Positions 44,049 through 53,713 of a stretch of 64,000 nt of DNA are shown here, piece after piece. Made by a program: the position numbers and the translations under genes. The stretch is taken from NCBI RefSeq assembly GCF_002159835.1, contig NZ_NFJL01000002.1, forward strand, positions 343,671-407,670, in the 5' to 3' direction. Source of the DNA: Blautia sp. An249. GTDB lineage: Bacteria > Bacillota > Clostridia > Lachnospirales > Lachnospiraceae. The first letter of the stretch is position 1. Every line of letters begins with the position of its first letter. Below the pieces are notes generated by a model, which was not told the DNA's origin, made no database searches, and saw only the letters and a list, made by a program, of their open reading frames with translations.

Positions 44049-44909
44049 ATGACAACGTCACAGAAATTTGGTGGCAATTGGACAGAAGAGAAGCTCAATA
44101 TCTTCACGAGATATCTGGACGCGTACCTGATTGCACTGCAAAACCAGAAGTTCAAAAAGATTTATATTGACGCCTTTGCCGGGACGGGAGAAATCGAAAC
44201 CAGCGACGGTGGGCAGTATCTTGCGGGCTCCGCTAAGCGTGCACTGGCGTCTGAGAAGAAGTTCGATCACTACTATTTTATAGAAGCGGATTCTCAGAAG
44301 GCAGGAGAACTTCAAGACATGATAAACTCCGAGTTTCCGCAGATGAGGCGTAGTGTTACGATTTTTTGTGGCGATGCAAATGATAAACTCGCAGGGATTA
44401 TTAGTAGCGTAGATTGGAGATTTAACAGAGGCTTGCTGTTCTTAGATCCATATGCGACGCAGGTACATTGGACGACGCTTGAAAATGTAGCACAGACTAA
44501 ATCGATAGATGTATGGTACCTGTTTCCGTTCTCCGCACTTGAACGGATGCTGCCCAAAAACGGAAAGTACGATAAATGGGAAGATTGCATAGATCGATTG
44601 CTTGGAGATTCCGGATGGCGAGAGGAATTCTATAAGAAAGATCCTCAGATGACGCTTTTTGACCTATTCCCGGAGCCCGGACAGAGCGATGGCGAGCGGA
44701 TGGTTAAAGACGCAAATCCAGATCACATAAAGGAGTATATCCTTTCTCGGCTTGGGACAATCTTTCCATGTGTGTCAAAGCATGCACGGATTTTCAGGAA
44801 CAGCAGGAACTCGCCGATGTTCCTATTCTGCTTTGCCATTGCGAGTGAAAGCCCGAAAGCGCAGGACCTTGCACTGCGGATGGCAGACTACATATTGAAG
44901 AACAAGTAG
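44049..44909 (+). CDS. tcmP: Three-Cys-motif partner protein, TcmP-like (copy 2, canonical motif I)
   Basis: 286 aa. TTSQKFGGNWTEEKLNIFTR, then YLDAYLIALQNQKFKKIYID, motif I IDAFAGTGEIE, the motif II acidic YYFIEADSQKAGEL, and motif IV GLLFLDPYATQVHWTTLENV. A C-terminal region has MVKDANPDHIKEYILSRLGT. It is a diverged paralogue of copy 1, with which it shares the DPY signature. AGGTGATTGG precedes the ATG at 44049. It lies 35 nt after copy 1 and 18 nt before the radical SAM gene. Confidence 0.86.
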   Translation: MTTSQKFGGNWTEEKLNIFTRYLDAYLIALQNQKFKKIYIDAFAGTGEIETSDGGQYLAGSAKRALASEKKFDHYYFIEADSQKAGELQDMINSEFPQMRRSVTIFCGDANDKLAGIISSVDWRFNRGLLFLDPYATQVHWTTLENVAQTKSIDVWYLFPFSALERMLPKNGKYDKWEDCIDRLLGDSGWREEFYKKDPQMTLFDLFPEPGQSDGERMVKDANPDHIKEYILSRLGTIFPCVSKHARIFRNSRNSPMFLFCFAIASESPKAQDLALRMADYILKNK

Positions 44910-44927
44910 GCGGAGGATGAAAACAAC

Positions 44928-45692
44928 TTGAAGACGATAGAACGAAAATCCATGCTCTATCAAACAGGGGTAGAGTATGGTGACTACACAATGAATCACG
45001 CGCAGGGCTGCGCTCATGGGTGCAAATATCCATGTTATGCATTCCTGATGAAGAAGCGATTCGGGCAAATAAAGGATTATGAGAGCTGGCTTGAGCCGGT
45101 GCTTATATCAAACACGCTTGAATTGCTAGATAAAGAAATACCGAAGCTCAGAGATAAGATTCTGTCTGTACAGCTTTGCTTTACCACAGATCCGTTCATG
45201 GAAGGATATCCAGAGGTGTCCCAGATGAGTATTGCGGCTATCCGAAAGCTGAACGAGGCCGGAATCAAATGCACTACGTTGACGAAGGGACTGCTACCTA
45301 TAGAATTGGCAGAGCTTTCTCCGGAAAACGAATACGGGGTTACGCTGATCACTTTGGATGAAGCCTATCGGGAACAGATGGAACCGGGAGCTGTTTCCTG
45401 TACAGATCGACTTGCAGCGTTGAGAGCACTCCATGATGCCGGTTGTAAGACGTGGGTAAGCATGGAACCGTATCCAACACCGAACATGGTTGAACAGAAT
45501 CTGCATGAAATGCTGGAAACAGTATCTTTTACAGATCGGATCATTTTCGGGAGAACGAATTATAGTAAGGTAGCAAACGCCTATGAAGGGCATAAGCATT
45601 TTTACAATGAATGTGCGGCAGAGGTGATTTCCTTCTGTCAGGAGCACGGTATTGATTATCACATTAAGGAAAAAACAATAACAGAAGAATGA
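44928..45692 (+). CDS. Three-Cys-motif radical SAM-like protein
   Basis: 254 aa. The cluster-binding segment NHAQGCAHGCKYPCYAF has three cysteines in C-x3-C-x3-C spacing rather than the radical SAM C-x3-C-x2-C. Barrel landmarks follow (LCFTTDPFMEGYPEVSQMSI, CTTLTKGLLPIEL, TWVSMEPYPTPN), similar to spore photoproduct lyase-like and phage Gp37/Gp68-like proteins. The TTG start at 44928 follows GGAGG by 12 nt and matches the N-terminus KTIERKSMLY. It probably modifies a nucleic acid or protein substrate; unproven. Confidence 0.83.
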   Translation: MKTIERKSMLYQTGVEYGDYTMNHAQGCAHGCKYPCYAFLMKKRFGQIKDYESWLEPVLISNTLELLDKEIPKLRDKILSVQLCFTTDPFMEGYPEVSQMSIAAIRKLNEAGIKCTTLTKGLLPIELAELSPENEYGVTLITLDEAYREQMEPGAVSCTDRLAALRALHDAGCKTWVSMEPYPTPNMVEQNLHEMLETVSFTDRIIFGRTNYSKVANAYEGHKHFYNECAAEVISFCQEHGIDYHIKEKTITEE

Positions 45693-45701
45693 GGTAGCGT
45701 T

Positions 45702-47831
45702 ATGGCTTTACTACAAGACCTGATCCAACAGATTGACGATCCGGCGCTCAAGGAGAGAATCTTGCAGGAAACAAATAAATTACTGAAGCAGAAGAAGTTC
45801 GGATTGGTGTTTGAAGAACATCTGCCGGAATGCACGCCGCTTTATGACGTACCGATTCGCATTGGCTCCAAGGTCGCTCTGAATACAGGGTATGTTAGTG
45901 ATATCTATACAGTTATAAATATCGATGGCGATGATGTGCAGTGCGACCGCAGGGAAACTCATGAGCAGAAAACATTTAAGTTGGATGAGTTGGTAACAGT
46001 GGCCGAATTTGGAGAAGCAATCTATCCGACGCTTAAGCCATTGGATAGCGTGGAGAATGCTCCAGACAGCGGGCTTTGGCATACGCTGATTGAGGCGGAC
46101 AATTACCATGCTTTGCAGCTTCTGGAATATCTTTATGCAGAAAAGGTGGACTGTATCTACATCGATCCGCCATACAATACTGGTGCCAAGGATTGGAAAT
46201 ACAACAATGACTATGTAGATGGTTCTGATGCTTACCGTCACAGTAAATGGTTATCTATGATGGAAAAGCGCCTGAAGATTGCGAAGAAGCTTCTGAATCC
46301 AAATGATTCTGCGTTGATTGTTACCATTGATGAAAAAGAATACCTACATCTTGGATGCCTGCTGGAAGAAATTTTTCCGGAGGCTCGTATGCAAATGATT
46401 ACATCCAGAATTAATAAAAAAGCATCTACCAGAGTGGGGCAGTTTGCCAGATGCGATGAATATTTATTTCTGTTGCAATTTGGCAGTATGACTATACAGA
46501 AGTCCAAATATTCCATGCTGGATGTTACTGACAATAGTAATCCGGATGCAAAAGAAGCAAAGACAGATACCATTTGGAATAGTATGTTACGTCGAGGCTC
46601 AAATGGTTCCTCACGTAGAGAATCCCCAAATCTGTTTTATCCAGTTTGGATTGATGCTAAGAAGAAGAAAATAGAAGTTGTTGGAGATCCACTTCCGCTT
46701 GAAATAGATAGGCATGATGTGGAAAAAAGGCCACCTGTACCGGGACTGAAAGCTGTATGGCCGATTAGAACAGATAATAGTGAAGGTCGCTGGCAGCTTG
46801 GACATAAAACATTGCGATCTTATCTGGAGCAGGGTATTGCAAAATTAGGTGCATATAACAAAAACAGAGATCAGTGGGCTATTGTGTTTTTGAAGAAGAA
46901 GCAAAAAGAACAATTACGTGATGGAATTCTTATTGCAACGGGTAAAGATACTGATGGTTCTCTGATTTTAGAGTGGAATGAAAAAGCTGAACAAGATCGA
47001 GAGCCTAAAACGATGTGGGTGCGTGACTGGCACGACGCAAGTACTTATGGTACGAATCTCATAGACAAGATTATTCCTAAGAGGAATTTTCCTTTTCCAA
47101 AGTCATTGTATGCCGTTGAGGATACGTTGCACTTCTATGTGGGAAATAAGAAGAACGCACTTATAGTTGACTTCTTTTCTGGCTCAGGAACGACTTTACA
47201 CGCTGTGAATCTTCTGAATGCGGAAGATAACGGACAACGTAGATGTGTAATGGTTACAAACAATGAGGTTTCAGAGGCAGAGATTAAGTCGCTAACCAAG
47301 CAGGGTTTACATCCGGGCGATGAAGAGTGGGAAAACTTTGGTATTGCTCGATATATTACTTGGCCTCGTACTGTTTGTACTATTGAAGGGCATGATACAA
47401 ATGGAGCATCATTGAAAGGTGACTATCTTGGAATTGATAGACCTATGGCGAACGGATTTCCTGCAAACGCGGCCTTCTTCAAACTGAGCTTTCTTGATAA
47501 AACTTCGGTTGCCCTCGGCAGGCAGTTCCGAGAGCTGCTTCCAGTGCTCTGGATGAAGGGAGGAGCCATTGGTAAGTGCCCGGCTATTGATAATGATGAT
47601 CTCCCGAACATGCTGATTTTGCCACAGAACAAGATGGCAGTTTTGGCAGATGAAATATATTATTCCGAGTTCGATGCGGAGTTAAGTCAGTATCCAGAAA
47701 TCCAGACTGTTTTTATTGTAACGGATTCAGAAACAGCATACCGCTCGATGATACGTAGTTACGATGGTAAAGACTGCTATCAACTTTATAGGGACTATCT
47801 GGATAATTTCAGAATCAATACGGGGAGGTAA
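45702..47831 (+). CDS. mod: Type III restriction-modification methyltransferase (Mod)
   Basis: 709 aa N6-adenine DNA methylase. An N-terminal helical and beta extension of about 115 residues precedes motif IV VDCIYIDPPYNTGAKDW (about residue 155). A long target-recognition region follows, then motif I near the C-terminus, LIVDFFSGSGTTLHAVNLL (about residue 490), the beta-class order typical of type III Mod. It expects Res as partner, which starts 2 nt downstream. AATGAGGTAGCG precedes the ATG. Intact. Confidence 0.92.
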   Translation: MALLQDLIQQIDDPALKERILQETNKLLKQKKFGLVFEEHLPECTPLYDVPIRIGSKVALNTGYVSDIYTVINIDGDDVQCDRRETHEQKTFKLDELVTVAEFGEAIYPTLKPLDSVENAPDSGLWHTLIEADNYHALQLLEYLYAEKVDCIYIDPPYNTGAKDWKYNNDYVDGSDAYRHSKWLSMMEKRLKIAKKLLNPNDSALIVTIDEKEYLHLGCLLEEIFPEARMQMITSRINKKASTRVGQFARCDEYLFLLQFGSMTIQKSKYSMLDVTDNSNPDAKEAKTDTIWNSMLRRGSNGSSRRESPNLFYPVWIDAKKKKIEVVGDPLPLEIDRHDVEKRPPVPGLKAVWPIRTDNSEGRWQLGHKTLRSYLEQGIAKLGAYNKNRDQWAIVFLKKKQKEQLRDGILIATGKDTDGSLILEWNEKAEQDREPKTMWVRDWHDASTYGTNLIDKIIPKRNFPFPKSLYAVEDTLHFYVGNKKNALIVDFFSGSGTTLHAVNLLNAEDNGQRRCVMVTNNEVSEAEIKSLTKQGLHPGDEEWENFGIARYITWPRTVCTIEGHDTNGASLKGDYLGIDRPMANGFPANAAFFKLSFLDKTSVALGRQFRELLPVLWMKGGAIGKCPAIDNDDLPNMLILPQNKMAVLADEIYYSEFDAELSQYPEIQTVFIVTDSETAYRSMIRSYDGKDCYQLYRDYLDNFRINTGR

Positions 47832-47833
47832 CC

Positions 47834-50713
47834 ATGAGAGTAGAATTATTCCCTTTTCAGAAAAGAGCGCTTGTAGATATCCGCATGAAGACTGCGGAAG
47901 CAATGGGCAGCTATCATAGAACACATGCGCCGCAGGTGGTTTCTTTTACTGCACCGACTGGAGCCGGAAAGACCATCATAATGTCCGCACTGATTGAGGC
48001 TATTCTTTTCGGTGATGAACAGTATATGGAGCAGCCGGATGCAGTCATTGTCTGGCTTTCGGATTCGCCTCAGCTGAACGAGCAGTCAAAGCAAAAGATT
48101 GACTCAAAAGCTGATAAGATTAAATTATCACAGTGCGTTACAGTTGCCGAGGAATCCTTTGATAAAGAAGTATTTGAGGACGGTCATGTTTATTTTCTGA
48201 ACACGCAAAAGCTATCGGTCACCTCCAAACTCACAAAAAATGGAGACGGCAGGACTTACACGATCTGGCAGACGCTTGCGAATACTGTCCGAGAAAAGAG
48301 CGACCGGCTGTACTTTATCATCGATGAAGCGCACCGTGGCATGCAGGGACGTGAGGCCAGCAAGGCCACCACAATCATGCAGAAGTTCATCAAAGGTAGC
48401 GATTCGGATGGTATCCCGCCCATGCCAGTTGTCATTGGCATGTCCGCCACTACACAGAGATTCAATGCGCTGGTCGAAGGGACGTCCTCTACAATTCATA
48501 AGTCTATCGTGACGACGGATGAGGTACGAGCTTCTGGCCTTTTGAAGGATAGGATCGTTATCACCTATCCGGAGGAAGGCACGGTCAATAATGATATGGC
48601 CATTCTGCAGGCTGCTGCAGATGACTGGAAAGAAAAGTGGGAGCACTGGACGCAGTATTGCTTCGAGCAGCACTACGCCTATGTAAATCCAATTCTGATT
48701 ATTCAGGTTTTAAATGGAAGCGGTGATGCTCTGACAGATACAAATCTGGATGATTGCATTGCAAAGATTGAGGAACGTACCGGTTTTAAACTGGAAAGCG
48801 GACAGGTGGTTCATACCTTCGGCGGCACGACAGCAACTCTGACTGTCAATGGACTCGACGTGCGCTATGAGGAGCCCTCCAATATTGCTGAGGATAGAAA
48901 TATTCGCGTGGTATTCTTTAAAGAAAATCTTTCTACTGGATGGGATTGCCCGCGAGCAGAGACCATGATGTCCTTTAAGCACGCTAATGATGCCACATAC
49001 ATTGCGCAGCTTCTCGGTCGAATGGTAAGAACGCCGATGCAAATGCATATTCAGGTGGACGACGTTTTGAACGACGTGCATCTCTATTTGCCGTACTTCA
49101 ATGAGGATACCGTCAAGGATGTTGTGGAGGCCTTGCAGAGTACAGAAGGCGGAGACATCCCGACCGATATTTATGGCGAGTCCTTGTCCGGAAAGAAATT
49201 TGAAACGTTGACTGTCAGACCAAAGAAGAAAAAGCAAGAACAGCAGACGCCGGGACAGATGACTTTATTCGATGTGTTCTCTGGACAGAACACAAGCGTA
49301 CAGCAGTCTGCCGGAGGAAACGAGCCAGCTGGTGACTTGACTTCGACAGCACAGCTTCAGGTCACTGGCGGAGAAACAAAACAGGATGAAACGGCAGAAC
49401 AAAACCAGACACAGTCGAGCGCAGATACAACGGCTCCTGCTCAGTCTGCACCGGTTATACCACAGGCATCTGCTACTGCAGTACAGTCCGAGAATAATGC
49501 TGCGGGAAGTCAGCAGACGGCTCAGGTGGAAACTTCTGAAGAGGAAGATCTGTTTGACCGTGAAGAGGTTATGAAATTTATAAATAATGCAGGTTTGCTT
49601 TCCTATAACGTTAGAGCGCTTAGGATAAATGACTACTTGAAATCTCTGTATAGGATGGCACATCTTCTTACGATGTCCAAATTGTACCGTGAGGCTATCC
49701 GGGAGGTTCAGGATGAGATTGTTGAGATGATCCACAGCTATGTGGAAGGACTCAAGGCAGATGGAAAATATGATGACCTTGTTCAGCAGGTTAAGCAGTT
49801 CAAGTTGGCAACTCAGATCTTTGATGCCTTTGGAGAGACCGTAGACAATTACTCGGTACATGATATGTTTACGACGACCGATACTGATATAGAGCGGCAA
49901 TTTCAGATTGCCGACGTAAAGCTCGGTCGAGAAGGCATCGGTATGGCATACGGCAATAAATATGGTGACTTCAGCGATCTAATAGCTTTTAAAGTGGATG
50001 TTATCCTTTTTGTAGCCGATGAGGACAGCATGAACAGGCTCCATGCTTATGCGGAGGAGAGATTTCATGGTTTAAACGATGACTATCGCAGGTACATTGC
50101 TACTATTGATTCGGAAAAAATTCGTCGTGAGTATGATAGCATTGTCTCTGACGGCGACGTAGTCAGCAAACATAATTTCCGACTTCCTGAGACAATTCAG
50201 GTGCCACATGAAACTGGTGGAAAGGAATACAGAGACCATCTTTTTGTCAGTGAAGTGACTGGAACTGCAAAGCTGAAATTGAACGGATGGGAAGCCGAGC
50301 TTATCGAGACGGAGGAAAAGCGTCCGGACTTTGTATGCTGGATTCGCAATCCTTCCAGAGGCTCATGGGCACTCTGCATCCCGTATGAAATCGATGGAGA
50401 AATCAAGCCGACCTATCCGGACTTCATCGTAGTAAGAAGAGATGAGCGTGTTGGATATGTGATTGATATCCTTGAGCCTCATAGTCCCGACTTTAAGGAT
50501 AACCTTGGAAAAGCTAAAGGCTTTGCCGAATATGCACGCCAGAATCCGGGCGTTGGAAGGATTCAGCTCATTCGCATGAGCAAGGACGCAATTGGAAAAA
50601 ATCAGTTTAAGAGGTTGGATATGTACCGGACGGCAATTCGAGATAAGGTTTCCCATGCAATCAACACCGATGAGTTGGATCATATTTTCGATACAGACGG
50701 AGTTGTCGAGTAA
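47834..50713 (+). CDS. res: Type III restriction subunit (Res): SF2 translocase and nuclease
   Basis: 959 aa. Walker A FTAPTGAGKTIIMSALIEA (about residue 40), DEAH box FIIDEAHRGMQGR, motif III MSATTQRF, motif V NLSTGWDCPRAETMM and motif VI QLLGRMVRTPM. A Gln/Ser/Thr/Ala-rich flexible linker covers about 470-575. The C-terminal nuclease-like end reads YPDFIVVRRDERVGYVIDIL then EPHSPDFKD, so the last lysine of a canonical PD-(D/E)XK is a histidine here. It expects Mod to recognise sites. Intact. Confidence 0.9.
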   Translation: MRVELFPFQKRALVDIRMKTAEAMGSYHRTHAPQVVSFTAPTGAGKTIIMSALIEAILFGDEQYMEQPDAVIVWLSDSPQLNEQSKQKIDSKADKIKLSQCVTVAEESFDKEVFEDGHVYFLNTQKLSVTSKLTKNGDGRTYTIWQTLANTVREKSDRLYFIIDEAHRGMQGREASKATTIMQKFIKGSDSDGIPPMPVVIGMSATTQRFNALVEGTSSTIHKSIVTTDEVRASGLLKDRIVITYPEEGTVNNDMAILQAAADDWKEKWEHWTQYCFEQHYAYVNPILIIQVLNGSGDALTDTNLDDCIAKIEERTGFKLESGQVVHTFGGTTATLTVNGLDVRYEEPSNIAEDRNIRVVFFKENLSTGWDCPRAETMMSFKHANDATYIAQLLGRMVRTPMQMHIQVDDVLNDVHLYLPYFNEDTVKDVVEALQSTEGGDIPTDIYGESLSGKKFETLTVRPKKKKQEQQTPGQMTLFDVFSGQNTSVQQSAGGNEPAGDLTSTAQLQVTGGETKQDETAEQNQTQSSADTTAPAQSAPVIPQASATAVQSENNAAGSQQTAQVETSEEEDLFDREEVMKFINNAGLLSYNVRALRINDYLKSLYRMAHLLTMSKLYREAIREVQDEIVEMIHSYVEGLKADGKYDDLVQQVKQFKLATQIFDAFGETVDNYSVHDMFTTTDTDIERQFQIADVKLGREGIGMAYGNKYGDFSDLIAFKVDVILFVADEDSMNRLHAYAEERFHGLNDDYRRYIATIDSEKIRREYDSIVSDGDVVSKHNFRLPETIQVPHETGGKEYRDHLFVSEVTGTAKLKLNGWEAELIETEEKRPDFVCWIRNPSRGSWALCIPYEIDGEIKPTYPDFIVVRRDERVGYVIDILEPHSPDFKDNLGKAKGFAEYARQNPGVGRIQLIRMSKDAIGKNQFKRLDMYRTAIRDKVSHAINTDELDHIFDTDGVVE

Positions 50714-50724
50714 GGAGGAGCATC

Positions 50725-52473
50725 ATGTACGATAAAATAAAGAATGACATAGCACAAGAATATTACGTGAAGAACTATCCTAACGATGGGCAGCGGTTTG
50801 TTGCTTGGTATCTTCGTAATATTCATAACCTTGATACTTTTGAGGCCAAGGCTTGCATTACTGATGGAGCCGGTGATAAGCAGATTGATGCGGTTTATAT
50901 CGATGACCAGTCTTCGACAATATATATCATTCAGGGAAAGTTTTACAAAGGCGACACTGTGGATGCAGAACCTCTTCGTGAGGTAACATCGTCGTGGATT
51001 CAAATTAAGAATTTTGCAAAGCTGCAGGAGGCGGCTAATGAAAAGCTGCAGGCAAAAATCAATGAGATTGCTACAGCCTTAGAGGACGACTATGAGGTTT
51101 GTTTTGAACTGATTACCACATCTGGTTTGACAGATTCTGCTAAGTCTGATCTGGCTGCTTTTCAGGCAGAGCTTGCGGAGAGCGAAACTTTGAGCGCGAA
51201 TCTTGTGCTTGTTGACGATGAGACTCTTCAAGCTCGATATGATGAGGCACTGAATCGAAATCGTCCATATATAAATTATGAATTTTCCATTGAGAAGGGA
51301 AAGTATATGGAGATGCTGATTGGTGCGACCAGAGCTGTTATCGCAGCCATTCCATTGAAAGAGTGTATAAAGATTCCCGGCATTAAGGACGGGACGCTAT
51401 TCAGAAAAAATGTACGCCAGTCTCTCGGTACCGGGAATAAGGTTAATAAGGGAATCGCTCGCACGCTTCGGAATAATCCGGAGGAGTTCTTCTTCCTTCA
51501 CAATGGAATAACGGCAATTTGCTCGTCTATCAAAATTGTCAACGGAACCATGAGCGTAAAGGAATTGAACGTGGTGAATGGTTGCCAATCCCTGAGTACG
51601 ATCTTTAATTGCAGTGAATCCGTCCGCAATGTCAGCGACGCTTATATAATGTTTCGCTTCTATGAGATTAGTAATGCAGAGCGTGCAGATGAAATCAGCA
51701 CATGCACTAACTCTCAGAGTGCTGTAAAAGCTCGTGATTTGAGGAGCAATGATAAATACGTTCTGGCAATGAAGAAGGCTTACGAACAACATTTTACAGA
51801 TGGATACTTCATTACAAAACGCGGAGAGAATGCTGATCCAGTTAAATACAACACGGCTCATATCGTGGATCTGACATCACTCGGCAAACAACTGATTGCA
51901 TGGCATTCTCAGAGGCCTACCATCTCTTACAGTGAGAGCAGAATATTTGACAAGTATTTCGAGCAGTTGTTTCATAGAGAGTATGGTCCAGAAAAGGTTC
52001 AGGCGCTTTCTGATCTCTTCAAAGAGGTTTATAAGAATTGGGGAAATGATAATCCGCTTGGCCTGAACGAGGCATTGATAGCCCTTAAGGCATATGCTCC
52101 GTATCACCATCTTTTCGCTGTTTCTGTTCTATTCTGCGAAATCAATAAGATGCAGGATCTTGTTCCGAATCCGGCAGTTGCAATGCAAAAGCTCAAGGAC
52201 AACGACCTTCTTAATACGGTTATTGGACTCGCCGGTCAGTGTTTGAATATGGGCTTTGAAATTGCACTTGATGATGCAAGTCAGAACAACAAGGTATTTA
52301 GCCCTCCGAACTGGACTAAGGCAAAAGCCTCCTTACGTGATATCCGTACTGCCGTAAAGCAATATCTGATGACCGTGAGAATGACACCCGGCGGGAAGGA
52401 TATACTCGACAAGTTGAATACGGGTCTCAAAATGTCAAATGATGATTTTGAATCTCGCTGGAGTGCAGATTAA
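50725..52473 (+). CDS. AIPR-family (abortive infection phage resistance) protein
   Basis: 582 aa. The N-terminal restriction-endonuclease-like part has ACITDGAGDKQIDAVYIDDQ and TIYIIQGKFYKGDTVDAEPL (D...QGK, a PD-(D/E)XK-like arrangement with Gln for Glu). The AIPR core has FFLHNGITAICSSIKIVNG and LNVVNGCQSLSTIFN. AIPR proteins are linked to phage resistance by family naming, but their mechanism is not settled. AAGGAGGAG precedes the ATG, 11 nt after Res. Intact. Confidence 0.87.
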   Translation: MYDKIKNDIAQEYYVKNYPNDGQRFVAWYLRNIHNLDTFEAKACITDGAGDKQIDAVYIDDQSSTIYIIQGKFYKGDTVDAEPLREVTSSWIQIKNFAKLQEAANEKLQAKINEIATALEDDYEVCFELITTSGLTDSAKSDLAAFQAELAESETLSANLVLVDDETLQARYDEALNRNRPYINYEFSIEKGKYMEMLIGATRAVIAAIPLKECIKIPGIKDGTLFRKNVRQSLGTGNKVNKGIARTLRNNPEEFFFLHNGITAICSSIKIVNGTMSVKELNVVNGCQSLSTIFNCSESVRNVSDAYIMFRFYEISNAERADEISTCTNSQSAVKARDLRSNDKYVLAMKKAYEQHFTDGYFITKRGENADPVKYNTAHIVDLTSLGKQLIAWHSQRPTISYSESRIFDKYFEQLFHREYGPEKVQALSDLFKEVYKNWGNDNPLGLNEALIALKAYAPYHHLFAVSVLFCEINKMQDLVPNPAVAMQKLKDNDLLNTVIGLAGQCLNMGFEIALDDASQNNKVFSPPNWTKAKASLRDIRTAVKQYLMTVRMTPGGKDILDKLNTGLKMSNDDFESRWSAD

Positions 52474-52579
52474 ACCTATTAAGGTTTCCTTACAAAATTT
52501 TCTGAGTAAGATTAATTAATTCGCAAAAATTACAAGGCCTCTTATGATACATCAAATAAAAAGGAAAGGTCGTGAATAA

Positions 52580-53713
52580 ATGAGCAGAATACTATGCCCG
52601 GAATGCGGGACAAAAATATCAGATAAAGCCACGAAGTGTCCGCATTGTGGGTTTCAAAGTGCCGATCCAAAGAGGCCAATCAGTGAGCAGGACAAATACG
52701 AGATGGTTCCAATCTTCGAATATGATATTGAAGAGTGGAAGCCGAATTGCGGAGAACTAAGCATTATCTCATATGAAGATAATAGAAGTTTTATTCAGTA
52801 TTTTGGTAAGTGGGAAAATATCAAGGTAAAGCTTCCTGCAATTGCAGAAGTAATAGGAGCTATGGCAGGCAAGGATCACATCATGGTTGCTAAGATGGAT
52901 TCCTATGTGAAGGATTTAATAGATAAGGGAATCTATCGATTCACCATTGATAAGCAGGGAGAAATACTGCCAACAATTCGTGACGCAGATGGATTTGTTA
53001 AACAGGTGCGACTTGAGGACATGGCCTTGATGCCTAATCTCACACAGTCCTTAAACAATTTATCGACGCACGCGATAATGGCCCAGATTCTTGATGAAAT
53101 AGAATATGTCGGTGATGCAATAAGAGAGCTCCATGTAGAGCTTCAGAATGATCGTCTTGCTATGGCAGAAGGGGCAAGGGATAAACTAAGGCAGGCAAGG
53201 CTGATTCAGGATGCAAAACTGCGAGAAGTGGCAATACTGGGTGTTATACATAGTGCGACAGATGCAAAGCGAGTATTGATGCGGAACTTTGCCCAGAATA
53301 TGTATCATATCACCGAACATTCCCAGAAGTCAGATCTTCAAATGATGCTTGATTTCAAAAGGGAAAAAGATATCAGCAGGAAGGCAATTGACGCATTTCA
53401 GGCACTTGTTTACATTACTAACTCTGTGCAGACCGAGTGTGAAGGATACGCTATGCTGGGAGAATACGAACCGTGCAAGGAATGCTTAGAGGAATTCAAA
53501 TCCTTCATTGTGGAAAATAAACTTAATGAGCGAGATACATTATTGCTACTCAATGAAAATTCTTCTCAAAAGCGAATCGAAGTAGTTGATCAGTTTACCG
53601 ATATTGCAGCGAGGATTACAGCTTTTGATCCGAAGGCACAAATTGAGTATTCAGTACATAATCTGTTGACTGCAGAAACAGAACATACCGGAGGTGATTC
53701 TGATGAGCAATAA
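52580..53713 (+). CDS. Zinc-ribbon protein of unknown function
   Basis: 377 aa. N-terminal zinc ribbon CPECGTKISDKATKCPHCG (two CxxC pairs, residues 6-24), then an alpha/beta region and a long helical region (about 190-300) ending in an acidic tail. It does not match a family I recognise. A 106-nt gap with a short hairpin separates it from AIPR, so it may be expressed partly on its own. AAGGAAAGG precedes the ATG. Same strand and intact, hence placed with the defence operon. Confidence 0.75.
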   Translation: MSRILCPECGTKISDKATKCPHCGFQSADPKRPISEQDKYEMVPIFEYDIEEWKPNCGELSIISYEDNRSFIQYFGKWENIKVKLPAIAEVIGAMAGKDHIMVAKMDSYVKDLIDKGIYRFTIDKQGEILPTIRDADGFVKQVRLEDMALMPNLTQSLNNLSTHAIMAQILDEIEYVGDAIRELHVELQNDRLAMAEGARDKLRQARLIQDAKLREVAILGVIHSATDAKRVLMRNFAQNMYHITEHSQKSDLQMMLDFKREKDISRKAIDAFQALVYITNSVQTECEGYAMLGEYEPCKECLEEFKSFIVENKLNERDTLLLLNENSSQKRIEVVDQFTDIAARITAFDPKAQIEYSVHNLLTAETEHTGGDSDEQ

